Shown here: positions 24,865 through 32,926 of the stretch, piece by piece | How the letters are laid out: each line of letters starts with the position of its first letter | Numbering within the stretch: position 1 is the stretch's first letter | Source: CAZWDL01 sp964632995 | GTDB lineage: Bacteria; Bacteroidota; Bacteroidia; Chitinophagales; Saprospiraceae | NCBI GenBank assembly: GCA_964632995.1 | Contig: CAZWDL010000022.1 | Span: 10,518 to 74,517, forward strand | DNA length: 64,000 nucleotides | Reading direction: 5' to 3' | Translations under genes and position numbers: made by a program | Notes under the pieces: model-generated | The model's input: only the letters and a program-made list of their open reading frames with translations | What the model was told of the DNA's origin: nothing | Database searches by the model: none

Positions 24865-25796
24865 TGACGATTGCCGGTAATGTCCCGGGTGCGTTGATCC
24901 AGAATCGGCATAGGCCTGGGTGGTTCTTCCTGCATCTGATCCCAGATTTTATTCACGTGAACGAGTTCACCGTTTTCAATACGGAAACCTTCGTAGCTTC
25001 CGTCAGGGACATAAACAGGACCTTCTCCATACTGCCCACCCATCAGGATCAGATGATCAAAGACGATCATCTCCAGTGCGGCATCGTAGTTTAGCCTGAC
25101 CGAGGCTTCGGCAGAATACTCCAGACAAAGACGGTTTTTGAATTCCGGAGCCTTGCCTTCCTGCTGCATCTCAAAAACCGGCGCACCGAAAAGCGGCTTC
25201 CTCTCCTCATTGAACGTGAGTACTTCGAGGACTTTCCGGTTGCGGAAAAACTCAAAGCCATCGTAACCGAACAGCAGGTAATACCGGCCGTTGGGACCGT
25301 CTACCTGTTTGATGTTGTAGTACACCGAACCATACCACTTTTCGGGTGGCAGAATTTCCTTTTCTACCTTTTCTACCTGAAAAGAGCGATCGATCAAAGG
25401 AAAGAGCGTCAGTTCGGGCGTATTCATTTGTATGGCTCCGTAGTAGCGGTAATCGTTCTGATCCACGTATAACTGCCAGGAAAACACCCGGAAACTGCTA
25501 TCCTGGGGATATTGGATAGATACGTTTTTTAAGCGTTCAAAAGGATATTCGAAAGAGTGTTCTTCCTTAAGGACCTGCACCAGAGAGGTAATCATCTTAC
25601 GGCAGGCGGCGAAGCGTTCTTCCGGAACGGAGTCATTGATAACAGTGAATCCTAGCACGCCCAGCGTGTCTTCCACCTCATTCATATACAACCTGCTTTC
25701 CTCAGAGAGCTGTCCGGCTTCCTGCGCCTCCGCCTGCTGCCAGCACAGCGGCAAAGCCAACAAGGCAATTATTCCTTTCATCCAGCGCTTCAACAT
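24861..25796 (-). CDS. hypothetical exported protein
   Basis: This 311-residue protein is predicted to be exported (MKGIIALLALPLCWQQAEAQ, cleavage after AEA or AEAQ). The frame continues upstream to 26000, but that extra stretch has no family character, so ATG 25796 was chosen. The mature part reads like a conserved Bacteroidota family: N-terminal helices, then alternating strands including YYNIKQVDGPNGRYYLLFGYDGFEFFRNRKVLEVLTF and a C-terminal MIVFDHLILMGGQYGEGPVYVPDGSYEGFRIENG. I do not recognise a catalytic motif. It is translationally coupled to the downstream alpha/beta hydrolase. Confidence 0.8.
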   Translation of the reverse strand: MLKRWMKGIIALLALPLCWQQAEAQEAGQLSEESRLYMNEVEDTLGVLGFTVINDSVPEERFAACRKMITSLVQVLKEEHSFEYPFERLKNVSIQYPQDSSFRVFSWQLYVDQNDYRYYGAIQMNTPELTLFPLIDRSFQVEKVEKEILPPEKWYGSVYYNIKQVDGPNGRYYLLFGYDGFEFFRNRKVLEVLTFNEERKPLFGAPVFEMQQEGKAPEFKNRLCLEYSAEASVRLNYDAALEMIVFDHLILMGGQYGEGPVYVPDGSYEGFRIENGELVHVNKIWDQMQEEPPRPMPILDQRTRDITGNRQ

Positions 25797-25857
25797 AGTA
25801 TTATTTGATTTTCTACTTCCAGTAACGCAGCTGCTACAGGGAAAATTGCCGCCGTGT

Positions 25858-26958
25858 TCATCGTCCGCCTCTGGATTTGTTGTTCTTGTAGTCCCGGAAA
25901 ATAAATTCACCCAGCCCCTGCAGGCTGCTGTAAAAGGCCTTTCCATTATTGGCCTTAGTAAACTGATCGACAAAGCGGACCAGGTAGGGATCGCGGGCAA
26001 TCATAAAGGTGGTGATGGGAATGTCCATTTTGCGACAGCGCATAGCCAGGCTCAGTGTGCGGTTCACAATCTTCCGGTCCAGTCCAAAGCTATTTTTGTA
26101 ATAGCGCTTTCCCTTTTTGATACAGGTAGGTTTGCCGTCGGTGATCATGAAAATCTGCTTGTTGGGGTTGCGGCGACGGCGGAGTATATCCATAGCCAGC
26201 TCCAGGCCGGCAACGGTATTGGTATGGTACGGACCAACCTGTAGATAAGGCAGGTCTTTAACTTCAATTTGCCAGGCGTCGTTCCCGAAAACGAGCACAT
26301 CGAGGGTATCTTTGGGAAAACGGGTGGTGATGTATTCGGAAAGCGCCATGGCTACTTTTTTGGCCGGCGTGATCCGGTCTTCCCCGTAGAGAATCATGGA
26401 ATGAGAGATATCGATCATCAGCACCGTGCTCATTTGGCTTTGGTAGAAGGTTTCGTGAACCTCCAGATCTTTTTGCGTAAGCTGGAAATCATCGATGCCG
26501 TGGTTGATCTGTGCATTGCGCAGTGATTCAGATATGGCGAGATTATGCAGTTGGTCACCAAACTCATACGGACGCCGCTCGGAGGTGAACTCATCGCCGT
26601 TGCCCCCGAATTTGGTATCGTGATTGCCCCGCTTCGATTTTTTCAGATTATCGAATACATCATCCATTGCCTTTCGGCGAAGGGCGATTTCCATCTTGGC
26701 GGAAGGAACGAAGTTGGGATTTCCCTGCCCTTCTTGCTGAATATATCCCTTATCCATGAGATCCTGAATAAAGTCAGCCATGCCGTAATCCTCATCGGTC
26801 AGCCCGTATTCCTTATCCAGTTCGGTCAGCCAGGATAATGCTTCACTGACATCACCACTCGTGTAGATCAATAATTCCTGGAATATCTTCAGCAGATTTT
26901 CAAAGTTGGCCTTGCCCATCTGCCCGGGCGTATATTCCGAAAATCGCCATCCAATCAT
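25858..26958 (-). CDS. VWA-domain protein
   Basis: This 366-residue protein has an N-terminal helical region of about 170 residues and a C-terminal von Willebrand factor A domain. The MIDAS metal site is complete in its first motif: MIDISHSM gives Asp183, Ser185 and Ser187. The second and third MIDAS elements lie around HTNTVAG and MITDGKPT. VWA proteins of this layout often work with a MoxR-type AAA+ ATPase or are chelatase-like partners, but no such ATPase gene is adjacent here. There is no signal peptide or membrane helix, so it is cytoplasmic. The role is unknown. Confidence 0.85.
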   Translation of the reverse strand: MIGWRFSEYTPGQMGKANFENLLKIFQELLIYTSGDVSEALSWLTELDKEYGLTDEDYGMADFIQDLMDKGYIQQEGQGNPNFVPSAKMEIALRRKAMDDVFDNLKKSKRGNHDTKFGGNGDEFTSERRPYEFGDQLHNLAISESLRNAQINHGIDDFQLTQKDLEVHETFYQSQMSTVLMIDISHSMILYGEDRITPAKKVAMALSEYITTRFPKDTLDVLVFGNDAWQIEVKDLPYLQVGPYHTNTVAGLELAMDILRRRRNPNKQIFMITDGKPTCIKKGKRYYKNSFGLDRKIVNRTLSLAMRCRKMDIPITTFMIARDPYLVRFVDQFTKANNGKAFYSSLQGLGEFIFRDYKNNKSRGGR

Positions 26959-27043
26959 TGCGTATTCTTTAATTTGACATCCTGCCCGGATAAAACGGAG
27001 TATTAGCGGCCGGACAGATAAAATCCTTAATTTCCACTGTACT

Positions 27044-27076
27044 AAAAATAAGAAGGCCTTGAAAAAAGTTCAAGGC
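27044..27076 (-). terminator. terminator after the peroxiredoxin-like gene
   Basis: An 8-bp stem GCCTTGAA/TTCAAGGC (27056-27063 with 27069-27076) is followed on the minus strand by a T-rich stretch with a short run. It lies 69 bases past the stop codon at 27146. Moderate strength. Confidence 0.6.
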
Positions 27077-27145
27077 GCTCCACAAGAATATTTCTTTTTC
27101 AGCTCAGCGAGGTGTGATTAATAAGTGTCGGATATCGCACGTCGC

Positions 27146-27700
27146 TCAGTCGATTCCGCAGCATTCCACGAGCTTGAGATAATCAGGGCGGTCACTGGCT
27201 AATTTGTGGATAAAACTATCTTTGATTTCATTATCCTTGATGACAAAGACCCCCGGCATCTGGAAACCGTCACCAAGCATGGGGCCTACGCCGTGACCTT
27301 CCATTACACCTGCCTGGAAGCCGCGAATCCAGGATTGCAAACCAAATAATTGTGTAAAATTACCTTTAACCAGGCCGAAAGCCTGGTAGTATTTCCGCTC
27401 CGGATCACTAATATGAGTGACGTCTTCCAGGTCGTAGCGATTGAAATAACGTTCTGCCGTCTCGTTGTCGGTCATGTGGACAAAGACAATTTTCACACCG
27501 TCGGCCTCGAGCTTCTCCCGGCGACCCGCAATATCCGCCAGGGCTTCCCGGCAAAAAGTGCATCCGAAGTGACGCAGAAAGATCAGGAGGACAGGGCACT
27601 TCTTGGACAAGGCACTCAGAGACTCCCCCTCGTTGGTGACCATATGGTTTGAAATCTCTGCATCCGCTTTTGCTGCGATCATGAGTGAAAAGTTTATCAT
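27146..27700 (-). CDS. peroxiredoxin-like protein (AhpC/TSA_2 family)
   Basis: This 184-residue protein has a thioredoxin fold. The redox motif is FGCTFCREAL, with Cys47 and Cys50 as a CxxC pair, followed by KIVFVHMTDNETAERYF and ISDPERKYYQAFGL, as in the AhpC/TSA_2 (PRXL2/SelU-like) group, then MPGVFVIKDNEI for the cis-Pro strand. It is likely a thiol peroxidase or disulfide reductase in the cytoplasm. A second Met (residue 7) could be the true start. It is transcribed alone: terminators lie on both sides. Confidence 0.85.
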   Translation of the reverse strand: MINFSLMIAAKADAEISNHMVTNEGESLSALSKKCPVLLIFLRHFGCTFCREALADIAGRREKLEADGVKIVFVHMTDNETAERYFNRYDLEDVTHISDPERKYYQAFGLVKGNFTQLFGLQSWIRGFQAGVMEGHGVGPMLGDGFQMPGVFVIKDNEIKDSFIHKLASDRPDYLKLVECCGID

Positions 27701-27888
27701 GCCTGTGAAAAAGCCCCGCTGGGCAACAACACTTCAACGATGAAATGTAAAACGCCAAGGCAAAGAAAATAGTTTAGTGCTCCTGCAGAATAAGCTTTCG
27801 GCGTTCGTACACTTTGTTGAAAGGTAAGATTTCGGTCAGAAAATTTCAACTGAAGATGACAAAATTTGAAAAAATGCCGGGTATTGAC

Positions 27889-27926
27889 AAAAAAAATCAC
27901 TCCGGCAGCTGGCAGCTGCCGGAGTG
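27889..27926 (-). terminator. intrinsic terminator after mdh
   Basis: A perfect 13-bp stem (CACTCCGGCAGCT with AGCTGCCGGAGTG, 27898-27910 and 27914-27926, GGC loop) is followed on the minus strand by TGA and eight T (27889-27896). It is 25 bases past the mdh stop codon. Confidence 0.9.
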
Positions 27927-27951
27927 AAGATGGCTTACTGTCGGCAGGGTA

Positions 27952-28884
27952 TCAGACTTCCATATTGTCGAACACTTCCATAACGGACCGCACGTGGTCA
28001 GCAGAGGTGTTGAGCAGCTCTTTTTCCTCCTCATTGAGTTGCAGCTCGATGATATCGACAATACCCTCCTGGCCTAGTTTCACCGGTACGCCCAGGTAAA
28101 TATCGCTCAGGCCGTACTCACCGTTGAGCAGAACACAGCAGGGGAAAATACGATTTTCATCGCGCAAAATCGTTTCCACCATCTGCGCCGCGGCAGCGCC
28201 GGGGGCATACCAGGCGGAGGTGCCCATCAGCTGCACGAGTTCGCCCCCCCCTTTCTTCGTCCGGTCCACGATTCCGTTCAGGCGTTCTTCATCGATTAAC
28301 TCGGTGACGGGAATACCGGCAACAGTTGTATACCGGGGAAGAGGTACCATCGTATCCCCATGACCACCCAGCAGCAAGGCCTGGATATCTTTGGGGGAAA
28401 CATGTAGAATTTCGGACAGGAAAGCCCGGTAGCGGGCGGTATCAAGGATGCCGGCCATACCGAATACCCGGCTGGAGGGCAACCCGGAAGCCTCGTGGGC
28501 GGCATAGGTCATCACATCGAGGGGATTGGACACCACGATGATGATCGGATTTTCGGAGTGCTCCATGATGGATTTGGTGACTCCGTTCACGATCTTGGCA
28601 TTGGTCGATATCAGGTCATCGCGGCTCATTCCGGGCTTGCGGGGCACCCCGGCCGTAATGACGACGATATCAGAGTCGGCCGTCTCTTTGTAATCTTCCG
28701 TACCGATCAGGTGGGTACTATAGTAATCGATGGGAGCCTGCTGCCAGCTATCCAGCGCTTTGCCGCGAGCCAGGTCCCCCTGGATATCCAGCATAACAAC
28801 TTCCTTGACGAGGTCCTTATGGGCCAAGACATTGACACAGGTGGCGCCGACGTTTCCGGCTCCAACAACAGTTACTTTACTCAT
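27952..28884 (-). CDS. mdh: malate dehydrogenase
   Basis: This is an NAD-dependent enzyme of the TCA cycle converting malate to oxaloacetate, 310 residues, of the LDH-like (type 3) MDH class. The dinucleotide-binding loop is VVGAGNVGAT; the substrate-binding arginines lie in TAGVPRKPGMSRDDL, and the catalytic His is in LLGGHGDTMVPLPRY. SNPLDVMTYA is also typical. It is transcribed alone, with a strong terminator and a long 5' gap of about 400 bases shared with the divergent M43 protease gene. A minus-strand CAAAAGTA-complement box (TACTTTTG) at 29131-29138 could serve as promoter with a leader of about 240 bases. Confidence 0.96.
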   Translation of the reverse strand: MSKVTVVGAGNVGATCVNVLAHKDLVKEVVMLDIQGDLARGKALDSWQQAPIDYYSTHLIGTEDYKETADSDIVVITAGVPRKPGMSRDDLISTNAKIVNGVTKSIMEHSENPIIIVVSNPLDVMTYAAHEASGLPSSRVFGMAGILDTARYRAFLSEILHVSPKDIQALLLGGHGDTMVPLPRYTTVAGIPVTELIDEERLNGIVDRTKKGGGELVQLMGTSAWYAPGAAAAQMVETILRDENRIFPCCVLLNGEYGLSDIYLGVPVKLGQEGIVDIIELQLNEEEKELLNTSADHVRSVMEVFDNMEV

Positions 28885-29283
28885 AATATAGCGATAATTT
28901 GGTGTTTATAGTTCAATTTATGGACTTAAGGATCTTTGCACCGTGGGCTTTATCTCTTTCAGACGAAAGAGTTCTTTTCTTCCTTTCAGGAGTTGAGCTG
29001 TTTTAGCATATTTGTCACAAACAGACGTTTTTTTACTGAAGCCTCTAGAACATCACTCAGCCTAGTGCGTATACTTAAAGGAAACATTCATCCCTATGTT
29101 CACTCTCTTCACCCTATTTTCAGTATGCTGCAAAAGTAGCTAATTTTAACAGCTTTGGGGGCATAGTAACCGAAGATTTGTCGCTCTTTATCCAACTGTA
29201 ACGCAATTTTATTTACTATTTTTGTCTCGCTTTAAGCAAAATACCAGTACGCGACTTAGAATAGATTTAAACCATATTACACA
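28885..29283. other. divergent intergenic region mdh / M43 protease
   Basis: This 399-base AT-rich stretch has no credible gene. It holds a plus-strand TATTTTTG box (29217-29224) and a minus-strand TACTTTTG (29131-29138). I see no repeat or strong hairpin. Confidence 0.4.
29217..29224 (+). promoter_or_regulatory. -7-like promoter box for the M43 protease
   Basis: TATTTTTG matches TAnnTTTG and lies 59 bases upstream of ATG 29284. No clear -33 element is present. Confidence 0.4.
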
Positions 29284-30807
29284 ATGAATAGAACCTTTTG
29301 CTTTATTTTATTTTTGATACTGGGCAGCCTGTCCGCTTTACACAGCCAGGAGCAGGTCGTCTGCGGCACTTCCGGAGAGATCGCCAAGGAACTGTCCGAA
29401 CGCCTTTTGAAAAATAAAATCCATGCCGATGCTAATCCAGTAAGTCTGCGTTCTACACAGTACGTTCCAACCAAGTTTCATCTGGTCGCCAGAAACGACG
29501 GATCAGGAAGACCTTCTATTCAAAAGGTGCTGAACGAGCTCTGTTTTATGAACAGCATTCTGGCAGAATTCGACATTCAACTGTTCATCAATGACGGGTT
29601 CAACTTTCTCAATAATACTGCCGTTTTCAACGATCCGATAAAGACGGAAAACACCATCATGGCCTTTAACCGCGATCGAAATGCCATGAATATTTTTGTC
29701 GTGGGCAATGCCGATTTCAACGATGATGACAACAGCGTCGTACTCGGCTATTATTCACCTTTCAACGACCTGGTAGTGATCAACCAAAGCCAGTTGGGCG
29801 GCTCTTCCAAAGCGCTCACCCACGAGGTAGGCCACTTCTTCAGCCTGCTGCATACCCATAACGGCTGGGATTCCGAGCCCTGGACAGAAAGTGTGGGCAA
29901 CCCGGCTCCCGCTATTGCCCCCGACGGTGTGCCTACTGAAAGAATGGACGGCAGCAACTGTGAAAATGCCGGCGACTACATCTGTGATACGCCCCCCGAT
30001 TACAACGGCTTTGGATATCCCAGCTGTGATTATACTCTTGGCGCGCGGGATCCCGACAGCGTGCTCATCGACCCGGCCGAGGCTAATATTATGAGCTATT
30101 TTCTCCGGGGTTGTTCTCCTTCCGAATTCTTCTTTTCGGATGAACAAAAAAGGCTGATGCGTGCCGACCTGGCTTCCAGCGGCCGCAATTACCTGCGCGG
30201 GCATTCTTTTTCGCCGCAAAGCATTGACAATGCGCCCCAACTTCTTTCTCCCAACGACGGCGAAGAAGCCCCGGGCGGAGATGGAACGGTCAGACTGGAA
30301 TGGACAGCCGTTGCCGGTGCTAAAGAATATATTGTCGAGGTTGGCCGGGTTCCCTCCTTCTCCATACAGCCGATACAGGCAACCATAACAGATAATTTCT
30401 TCGATGTAAGTGGCCTGGAGATAGGCCGGCGATACTTCTGGCGGGTCCGACCATTCAATGAGTACGCTACCTGCCCCGAACTCACTGCCACGGTTCAATC
30501 TTTCACCGTTAGCCAAAGCACTGCTGTAAGTACCATCGGGTTTCTGGAAAACTGGTCCATCAGTCCGAATCCTGTGAAGCGCGATCAGGAACTTTATTTA
30601 CAGCTCAGCACCTCCCAGCGTTTCGAAGCGGACCTGAACCTGTTCAGTATCTCCGGTCAGCAAGTCAGACATCTGCGGCGGGAACGCTTCAGCTCCGGTA
30701 GTAACCGCCTCGCGATCCCCGTCGATGGGCTTACCCCGGGCGTCTATCTGCTCTCCCTTTCCACGGAAGCAGGCCGGATGAATCAACGTATCGTGATTAT
30801 GGAATAA
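29284..30807 (+). CDS. secreted M43-like zinc metalloprotease with T9SS sorting domain
   Basis: This 507-residue protein has a signal peptide (FCFILFLILGSLSALHSQ). The zinc site is HEVGHFFSLLH (His180, Glu181, His184, His190); the metzincin Gly is replaced by Ser. The Met-turn is NIMSYF, and GDYICDTPPDYNGFG is typical of the pappalysin/cytophagalysin M43 family. Residues 316-415 form a fibronectin III-like domain (PQLLSPNDGEEAPGG...YFWRVRPFN). The last 80 residues are a Por secretion tail (SISPNPVKRDQELYL...NLFSISGQQV...LTPGVYLLSL), showing export by the type IX system to the surface or medium. It is transcribed alone. Confidence 0.92.
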   Translation: MNRTFCFILFLILGSLSALHSQEQVVCGTSGEIAKELSERLLKNKIHADANPVSLRSTQYVPTKFHLVARNDGSGRPSIQKVLNELCFMNSILAEFDIQLFINDGFNFLNNTAVFNDPIKTENTIMAFNRDRNAMNIFVVGNADFNDDDNSVVLGYYSPFNDLVVINQSQLGGSSKALTHEVGHFFSLLHTHNGWDSEPWTESVGNPAPAIAPDGVPTERMDGSNCENAGDYICDTPPDYNGFGYPSCDYTLGARDPDSVLIDPAEANIMSYFLRGCSPSEFFFSDEQKRLMRADLASSGRNYLRGHSFSPQSIDNAPQLLSPNDGEEAPGGDGTVRLEWTAVAGAKEYIVEVGRVPSFSIQPIQATITDNFFDVSGLEIGRRYFWRVRPFNEYATCPELTATVQSFTVSQSTAVSTIGFLENWSISPNPVKRDQELYLQLSTSQRFEADLNLFSISGQQVRHLRRERFSSGSNRLAIPVDGLTPGVYLLSLSTEAGRMNQRIVIME

Positions 30808-30811
30808 TGGA

Positions 30812-30868
30812 AAATGAGAAATAAGAAATCCGAAAGCTGGGAGATTTCGGATTTCTTATTTCTCATTT
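30812..30868. terminator. long bidirectional hairpin between convergent genes
   Basis: A perfect 24-bp inverted repeat (arms 30812-30835 and 30845-30868, 9-base loop) starts 4 bases after the M43 stop codon and ends 5 bases before the stop of the minus-strand hotdog-fold gene. The stem is A/T-rich and longer than a usual terminator stem, but the position fits termination in both directions. Confidence 0.7.
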
Positions 30869-30873
30869 CTTAT

Positions 30874-31395
30874 TTAGGATTTCTTTTTGAATGACCAGCG
30901 AAAGCGAATGCGGGAAACGACCTCGCCGCTAGCCTGCACCCCTGTGCTATTGACCACCACCTCCTGCCCTTCTCCGCTCTCGATGGCCCGCTGCACCGCC
31001 TCCAGGATCTTGTCACCTTCCGTGCAGATGAAGGTAGTTTTTGAATCTGCTTTTTTAACGAATTCAGCCTCCACGCCGGTAATCAGCATGGAGACAGGTC
31101 CACGCCCCCGGATGGCAATGGTCGCCAACAGACCAGTCGACAGTTCTGCCGCGCCGCACTGTGCGGCAAAGTAAATGGAACGGAACGGATTCTGGGTACG
31201 CCAGCCGTAGGGCAGGGTTACTTCACAACGCTGGGGACTTGCGTTGGCAACCCTGACGCCCCAAAAAATGAGGCTGGGCAGTTTCTTCCAAAAGTACAGA
31301 CGCATTTTCCAGGAACTGTTGAGGTCCTTGACATATTGCTTGACCTGCGGATCCTCAGGATTGAATCTCCCGTTGACTGATACACTTTTTTCCAT
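30874..31395 (-). CDS. hotdog-fold (DUF4442) thioesterase-like protein
   Basis: This 173-residue protein fits the DUF4442 hotdog group: a long first helix (QVKQYVKDLNSSWKMRLYFWKKLPSLIFWGVRV), strands around CEVTLPYGWRTQNPFRSIYFAAQCGAAELSTGLLA (the hotdog helix with the N-P-F element), and C-terminal strands ending VSRIRFRWSFKKKS. Related proteins hydrolyse acyl-thioesters, but no activity can be assigned. ATG 31395 (MEKSVSVNGRF) is preferred; the frame runs to 31464 but the extra residues look unstructured. It is divergent from sucC. Confidence 0.78.
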   Translation of the reverse strand: MEKSVSVNGRFNPEDPQVKQYVKDLNSSWKMRLYFWKKLPSLIFWGVRVANASPQRCEVTLPYGWRTQNPFRSIYFAAQCGAAELSTGLLATIAIRGRGPVSMLITGVEAEFVKKADSKTTFICTEGDKILEAVQRAIESGEGQEVVVNSTGVQASGEVVSRIRFRWSFKKKS

Positions 31396-31538
31396 AAAGG
31401 CAACTTCGCGTTCGCTTGAATACCGGAATGCTCCGGCATCACTAAAGTTAGGTGTTTTTTGCAAATAAAAAATTCATTGCCCATTCAATCCTCTGATCCT
31501 TCCATCCCCCAATCCTTAGTTATATCAAAACTCTTTAT

Positions 31539-31546
31539 TACTTTTG
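31539..31546 (+). promoter_or_regulatory. -7-like promoter box for sucC
   Basis: TACTTTTG matches TAnnTTTG and lies 39 bases upstream of ATG 31586. Confidence 0.42.
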
Positions 31547-31585
31547 GGACCATCTTACAAATCCGAATCAAATTCTGCTTCCAAT

Positions 31586-32791
31586 ATGAACCTTCACGAA
31601 TACCAAGGTAAAAAATTACTGAAAGATTACGGTGTGAATATCCAGGAGGGCTACGTAGCCACTTCCGTGGAAGAAGCCGTAGAGGCCTACCATAAACTCC
31701 GCAAAGAAACCGGCCATGACACGGTGGTCGTCAAAGCCCAGATCCACGCCGGCGGCCGGGGCAAGGGCGGCGGCGTCAAGCTGGCGAAAAACCCCGACGA
31801 GCTGAAAGAACACGCCGATAACATACTCGGTATGATGCTCAAAACTCCACAGACGCCGGGAGGTATGGAAGGCCCCGGCAAACTGGTGCGAAAAATACTC
31901 ATTGCCGAAGATGCCTACGCCCCTGATTTTGATGCCAACGAAGAAATCTACGTCTCCATCCTGATGGATCGCGAGCGAAAATGCAATGTCATTATTTACT
32001 CGACGGAAGGGGGAATGGACATCGAAGAGGTAGCGGAAAAAACACCGCATCTCGTTCATAAGGAATACATTGACCCGGCCCTGGGGCTTCGTTCTTTCCA
32101 GGCCCGCAAAGTAGCTTTCAATCTCGGCCTCAGCGGCAAAGCCTTCAAGGGAATGGTCAAATTTATCACTAACCTGTATAAAGCCTTTGTCGGCTCCGAT
32201 GCCTCCCTTTTCGAAATCAACCCCTGCCTGCACACCGGTGACGATCGCATACTCGCCGTCGATTGTAAGGTTACCCTCGACGACAATTCCCTGTTTCGCC
32301 ATCCCGACCTCGCAGAAATGCGCGATACCAGCGAGGAGGACCCAACCGAGGTAGAAGCAAAAAACTACGGCCTCAGCTATATCAACCTGGACGGCAATGT
32401 CGGCTGTATGGTCAACGGCGCCGGACTGGCCATGGCCACGATGGACATCATTAAACTCTCCGGCGGCGAACCGGCCAATTTTCTCGACGTAGGAGGCACC
32501 GCTGACGCCAAGCGCGTAGAACAAGCCTTCCGCATCATCCTGCGGGATCCCAGCGTCAAAGCTATCCTGATCAACATCTTCGGCGGCATTGTCCGCTGCG
32601 ACCGCGTAGCTCAGGGCGTCATCGATGCTTACAAAAATCTCGGCAATATCGAAGTGCCGATCATCGTGCGCCTGCAAGGCACCAATGCCGACATCGCTAA
32701 AAAGATGATCGATGAATCAGGGCTGGCCGTCCATTCAGCCATCGCGCTGCAGGAAGCCGCCGACCTGGTCCACGAAGTACTGGAAGATTAA
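31586..32791 (+). CDS. sucC: succinyl-CoA synthetase beta subunit (ADP-forming type)
   Basis: This TCA-cycle enzyme subunit (401 residues) has an ATP-grasp fold. It starts MNLHEYQGKKLLKDYGV, the universal SucC N-terminus, which fixes ATG 31586 against the upstream frame extension to 31544. It carries VVVKAQIHAGGRGKGGGVKLAK (nucleotide grasp), LFEINPCL, LDVGGTADAKRVEQAF and the subunit-contact/CoA-phosphate loop INIFGGIVRCDRVAQG. The normal alpha-subunit gene sucD is not next to it; a terminator follows instead. It converts succinyl-CoA to succinate with ATP or GTP formation together with SucD. Confidence 0.95.
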   Translation: MNLHEYQGKKLLKDYGVNIQEGYVATSVEEAVEAYHKLRKETGHDTVVVKAQIHAGGRGKGGGVKLAKNPDELKEHADNILGMMLKTPQTPGGMEGPGKLVRKILIAEDAYAPDFDANEEIYVSILMDRERKCNVIIYSTEGGMDIEEVAEKTPHLVHKEYIDPALGLRSFQARKVAFNLGLSGKAFKGMVKFITNLYKAFVGSDASLFEINPCLHTGDDRILAVDCKVTLDDNSLFRHPDLAEMRDTSEEDPTEVEAKNYGLSYINLDGNVGCMVNGAGLAMATMDIIKLSGGEPANFLDVGGTADAKRVEQAFRIILRDPSVKAILINIFGGIVRCDRVAQGVIDAYKNLGNIEVPIIVRLQGTNADIAKKMIDESGLAVHSAIALQEAADLVHEVLED

Positions 32792-32828
32792 ACTTGTTGC
32801 ATACACCCTCAGAGAACACCTAATCAGA

Positions 32829-32865
32829 AAACCCTGCCCGGCGAACGCCGGCGCAGGGTTTTTTT
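32829..32865 (+). terminator. intrinsic terminator after sucC
   Basis: The stem AACCCTGC/GCAGGGTT extended by CCGGC/GCCGG (32830-32860) is followed by a run of T (32859-32865). It is 38 bases past the sucC stop codon. Confidence 0.88.
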
Positions 32866-32926
32866 CTAGGTGCTGGATGCTTAGCTCCGCTAGCCCTGGC
32901 GACTGCCGGCTGGATACCTTCTTCCT

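Noticed and set aside
28936..29139. 67-codon frame between mdh and the M43 protease
   Set aside because: It has no conserved pattern, sits in promoter-type AT-rich DNA and lacks a promoter box of its own.
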